Assembly: GCA_015222255.1 (NCBI GenBank) | Contig: JADFUX010000088.1 | Span: forward strand, 1-5,278 | Length of the DNA: 5,278 nt | From: Chloroflexota bacterium | GTDB lineage: Bacteria; Chloroflexota; Dehalococcoidia; GIF9; AB-539-J10 | Reading direction: 5' to 3' | Part shown: one piece after another, positions 4,858-5,278 of the stretch | Layout of the letters: the number at the start of each line of letters is the position of its first letter | How positions within the stretch are numbered: the first letter of the stretch is position 1 | The notes under the pieces: generated by a model | Database searches by the model: none | What the model saw: the letters and a program-made list of their open reading frames with translations, nothing else | What the model was told of the DNA's origin: nothing | Made by a program: the position numbers and the translations under genes

Positions 4858-5278
4858 TCACAGATCTTGCTTGGAGGGTAGGTCATCAATAGTGAGCCAG
4901 CCTTCCTTTAAGGCAGTGAGAACAGCCGCAGTACGTGAATTGGTGCGTAGCTTCCTGAAAATATTGACCAGATGGGTCTGGACCGTGCGCTCGCTGATAA
5001 CTAGTTCCGCCGCAATCTCCTTGTTGCTGATGCCCTTGGCTGCCAGTCTAAGCACTTCCAGCTCACGGCGCCCCAATCCTTCAAGATCTCTCCTCTCCTC
5101 GCTCTTGTCGCCGGCCATGCGACTCAGGATTTTGCTGGCAGCCTTCAAATCAAACACCGCCTCACCAGCATGCACCAAGCGGATAGCATTTACCAGATCG
5201 CGGAGGGGAACGTTCTTCAGCAAATACCCCGCCACTCCTGCCCGCAGGGAAGCAAGCATGTATGACTCATATCTGCAC
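4858..5278 (-). CDS. NarL/LuxR-family response regulator, partial (N-terminus outside window)
   Basis: The frame is open through the right edge: upstream of an internal ATG at 5259 it continues CRYESY without a stop. That Met is therefore not the start and the gene is 5'-truncated by the window. The visible part begins in the end of a receiver domain, YMLASLRAGVAGYLLKNV, where LLK carries the conserved lysine. The phosphoacceptor Asp lies outside. After a short charged linker (AGDKSEERRDLEG) comes a complete LuxR/GerE helix-turn-helix: LGRRELEVLRLAAKG, then ISNKEIAAELVISERTVQTH as turn and recognition helix, then IFRKLRTNSRTAAV. It ends SKQDL and TGA. Such proteins bind DNA as phosphorylated dimers under a sensor kinase, which should lie further right. 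Its targets cannot be inferred. The recombinase gene begins 235 nt downstream on the same strand, but the gap makes one operon uncertain. Confidence 0.93.
   Translation of the reverse strand, partial: CRYESYMLASLRAGVAGYLLKNVPLRDLVNAIRLVHAGEAVFDLKAASKILSRMAGDKSEERRDLEGLGRRELEVLRLAAKGISNKEIAAELVISERTVQTHLVNIFRKLRTNSRTAAVLTALKEGWLTIDDLPSKQDL

Noticed and set aside
4631..4861. Minus-strand frame between the response regulator and the recombinase
   Set aside because: The product is low-complexity Ser/Pro/Leu/Arg, as expected opposite purine-rich DNA, and it runs into the recombinase promoter region.
4847..4882. Inverted repeat CCTGCCCTC/GAGGGTAGG around the response-regulator stop as a terminator
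   Set aside because: The loop is 18 nt, there is a mismatch (A-C in the minus-strand RNA), and no T run follows in the minus direction. It does not meet the form of an intrinsic terminator.

Overview
The window suggests a bacterium of moderate GC content, most likely Chloroflexota close to Dehalococcoidia. That placement rests on remembered resemblance: the N-terminus of the homocitrate/Re-citrate synthase-like protein (NRDGVQT...GLSKLEKTM), an ArgC that begins GIINVTGY, and a small basic one-helix protein next to pcm. No search was run, so the taxonomy is an inference.

Layout. (1) Positions 1-424, minus strand: the N-terminal 141 codons of a DRE-TIM/HMGL-like acyltransferase of the homocitrate / Re-citrate synthase group, running off the left edge. 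(2) 425-563: a divergent intergenic region with a good minus-strand promoter and a perfect TATAAT for the plus strand, only 12 nt before the argC ATG. (3) argC on the plus strand to 1613, then 12 nt later tRNA-Glu(UUC) at 1626-1698. (4) A minus-strand cluster, read from right to left: XerC/D-type tyrosine recombinase (4622-3795), small basic single-helix membrane protein (3757-3512), protein-L-isoaspartate O-methyltransferase pcm (3491-2853), and an L-2-hydroxyglutarate oxidase-type FAD enzyme (2836-1700). Gaps are 37, 20 and 16 nt, so an operon is likely. Its last stop codon lies one base from the 3' end of the convergent tRNA. (5) 4623-4857: a 235-nt interval with no secure gene. (6) 4858-5278, minus strand: the C-terminal part of a NarL/LuxR-type response regulator, running off the right edge.

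How the genes fit together. The left half is central carbon and amino-acid metabolism around acetyl-CoA and glutamate: a condensing synthase, the ArgC step on N-acetylglutamyl phosphate, and a glutamate tRNA. The pcm and FAD-enzyme pair reads as damage repair, one for isoaspartyl proteins and one plausibly for L-2-hydroxyglutarate.

The most unusual gene is the recombinase. The catalytic-lysine hairpin is shortened and carries Arg in place of Lys, the protein stops three residues after the nucleophilic Tyr, and its start region contains a 10-base match to the XerD arm of the E. coli dif site. Otherwise the window is ordinary chromosomal housekeeping. I see no CRISPR array, insertion sequence, phage module or clearly new system.
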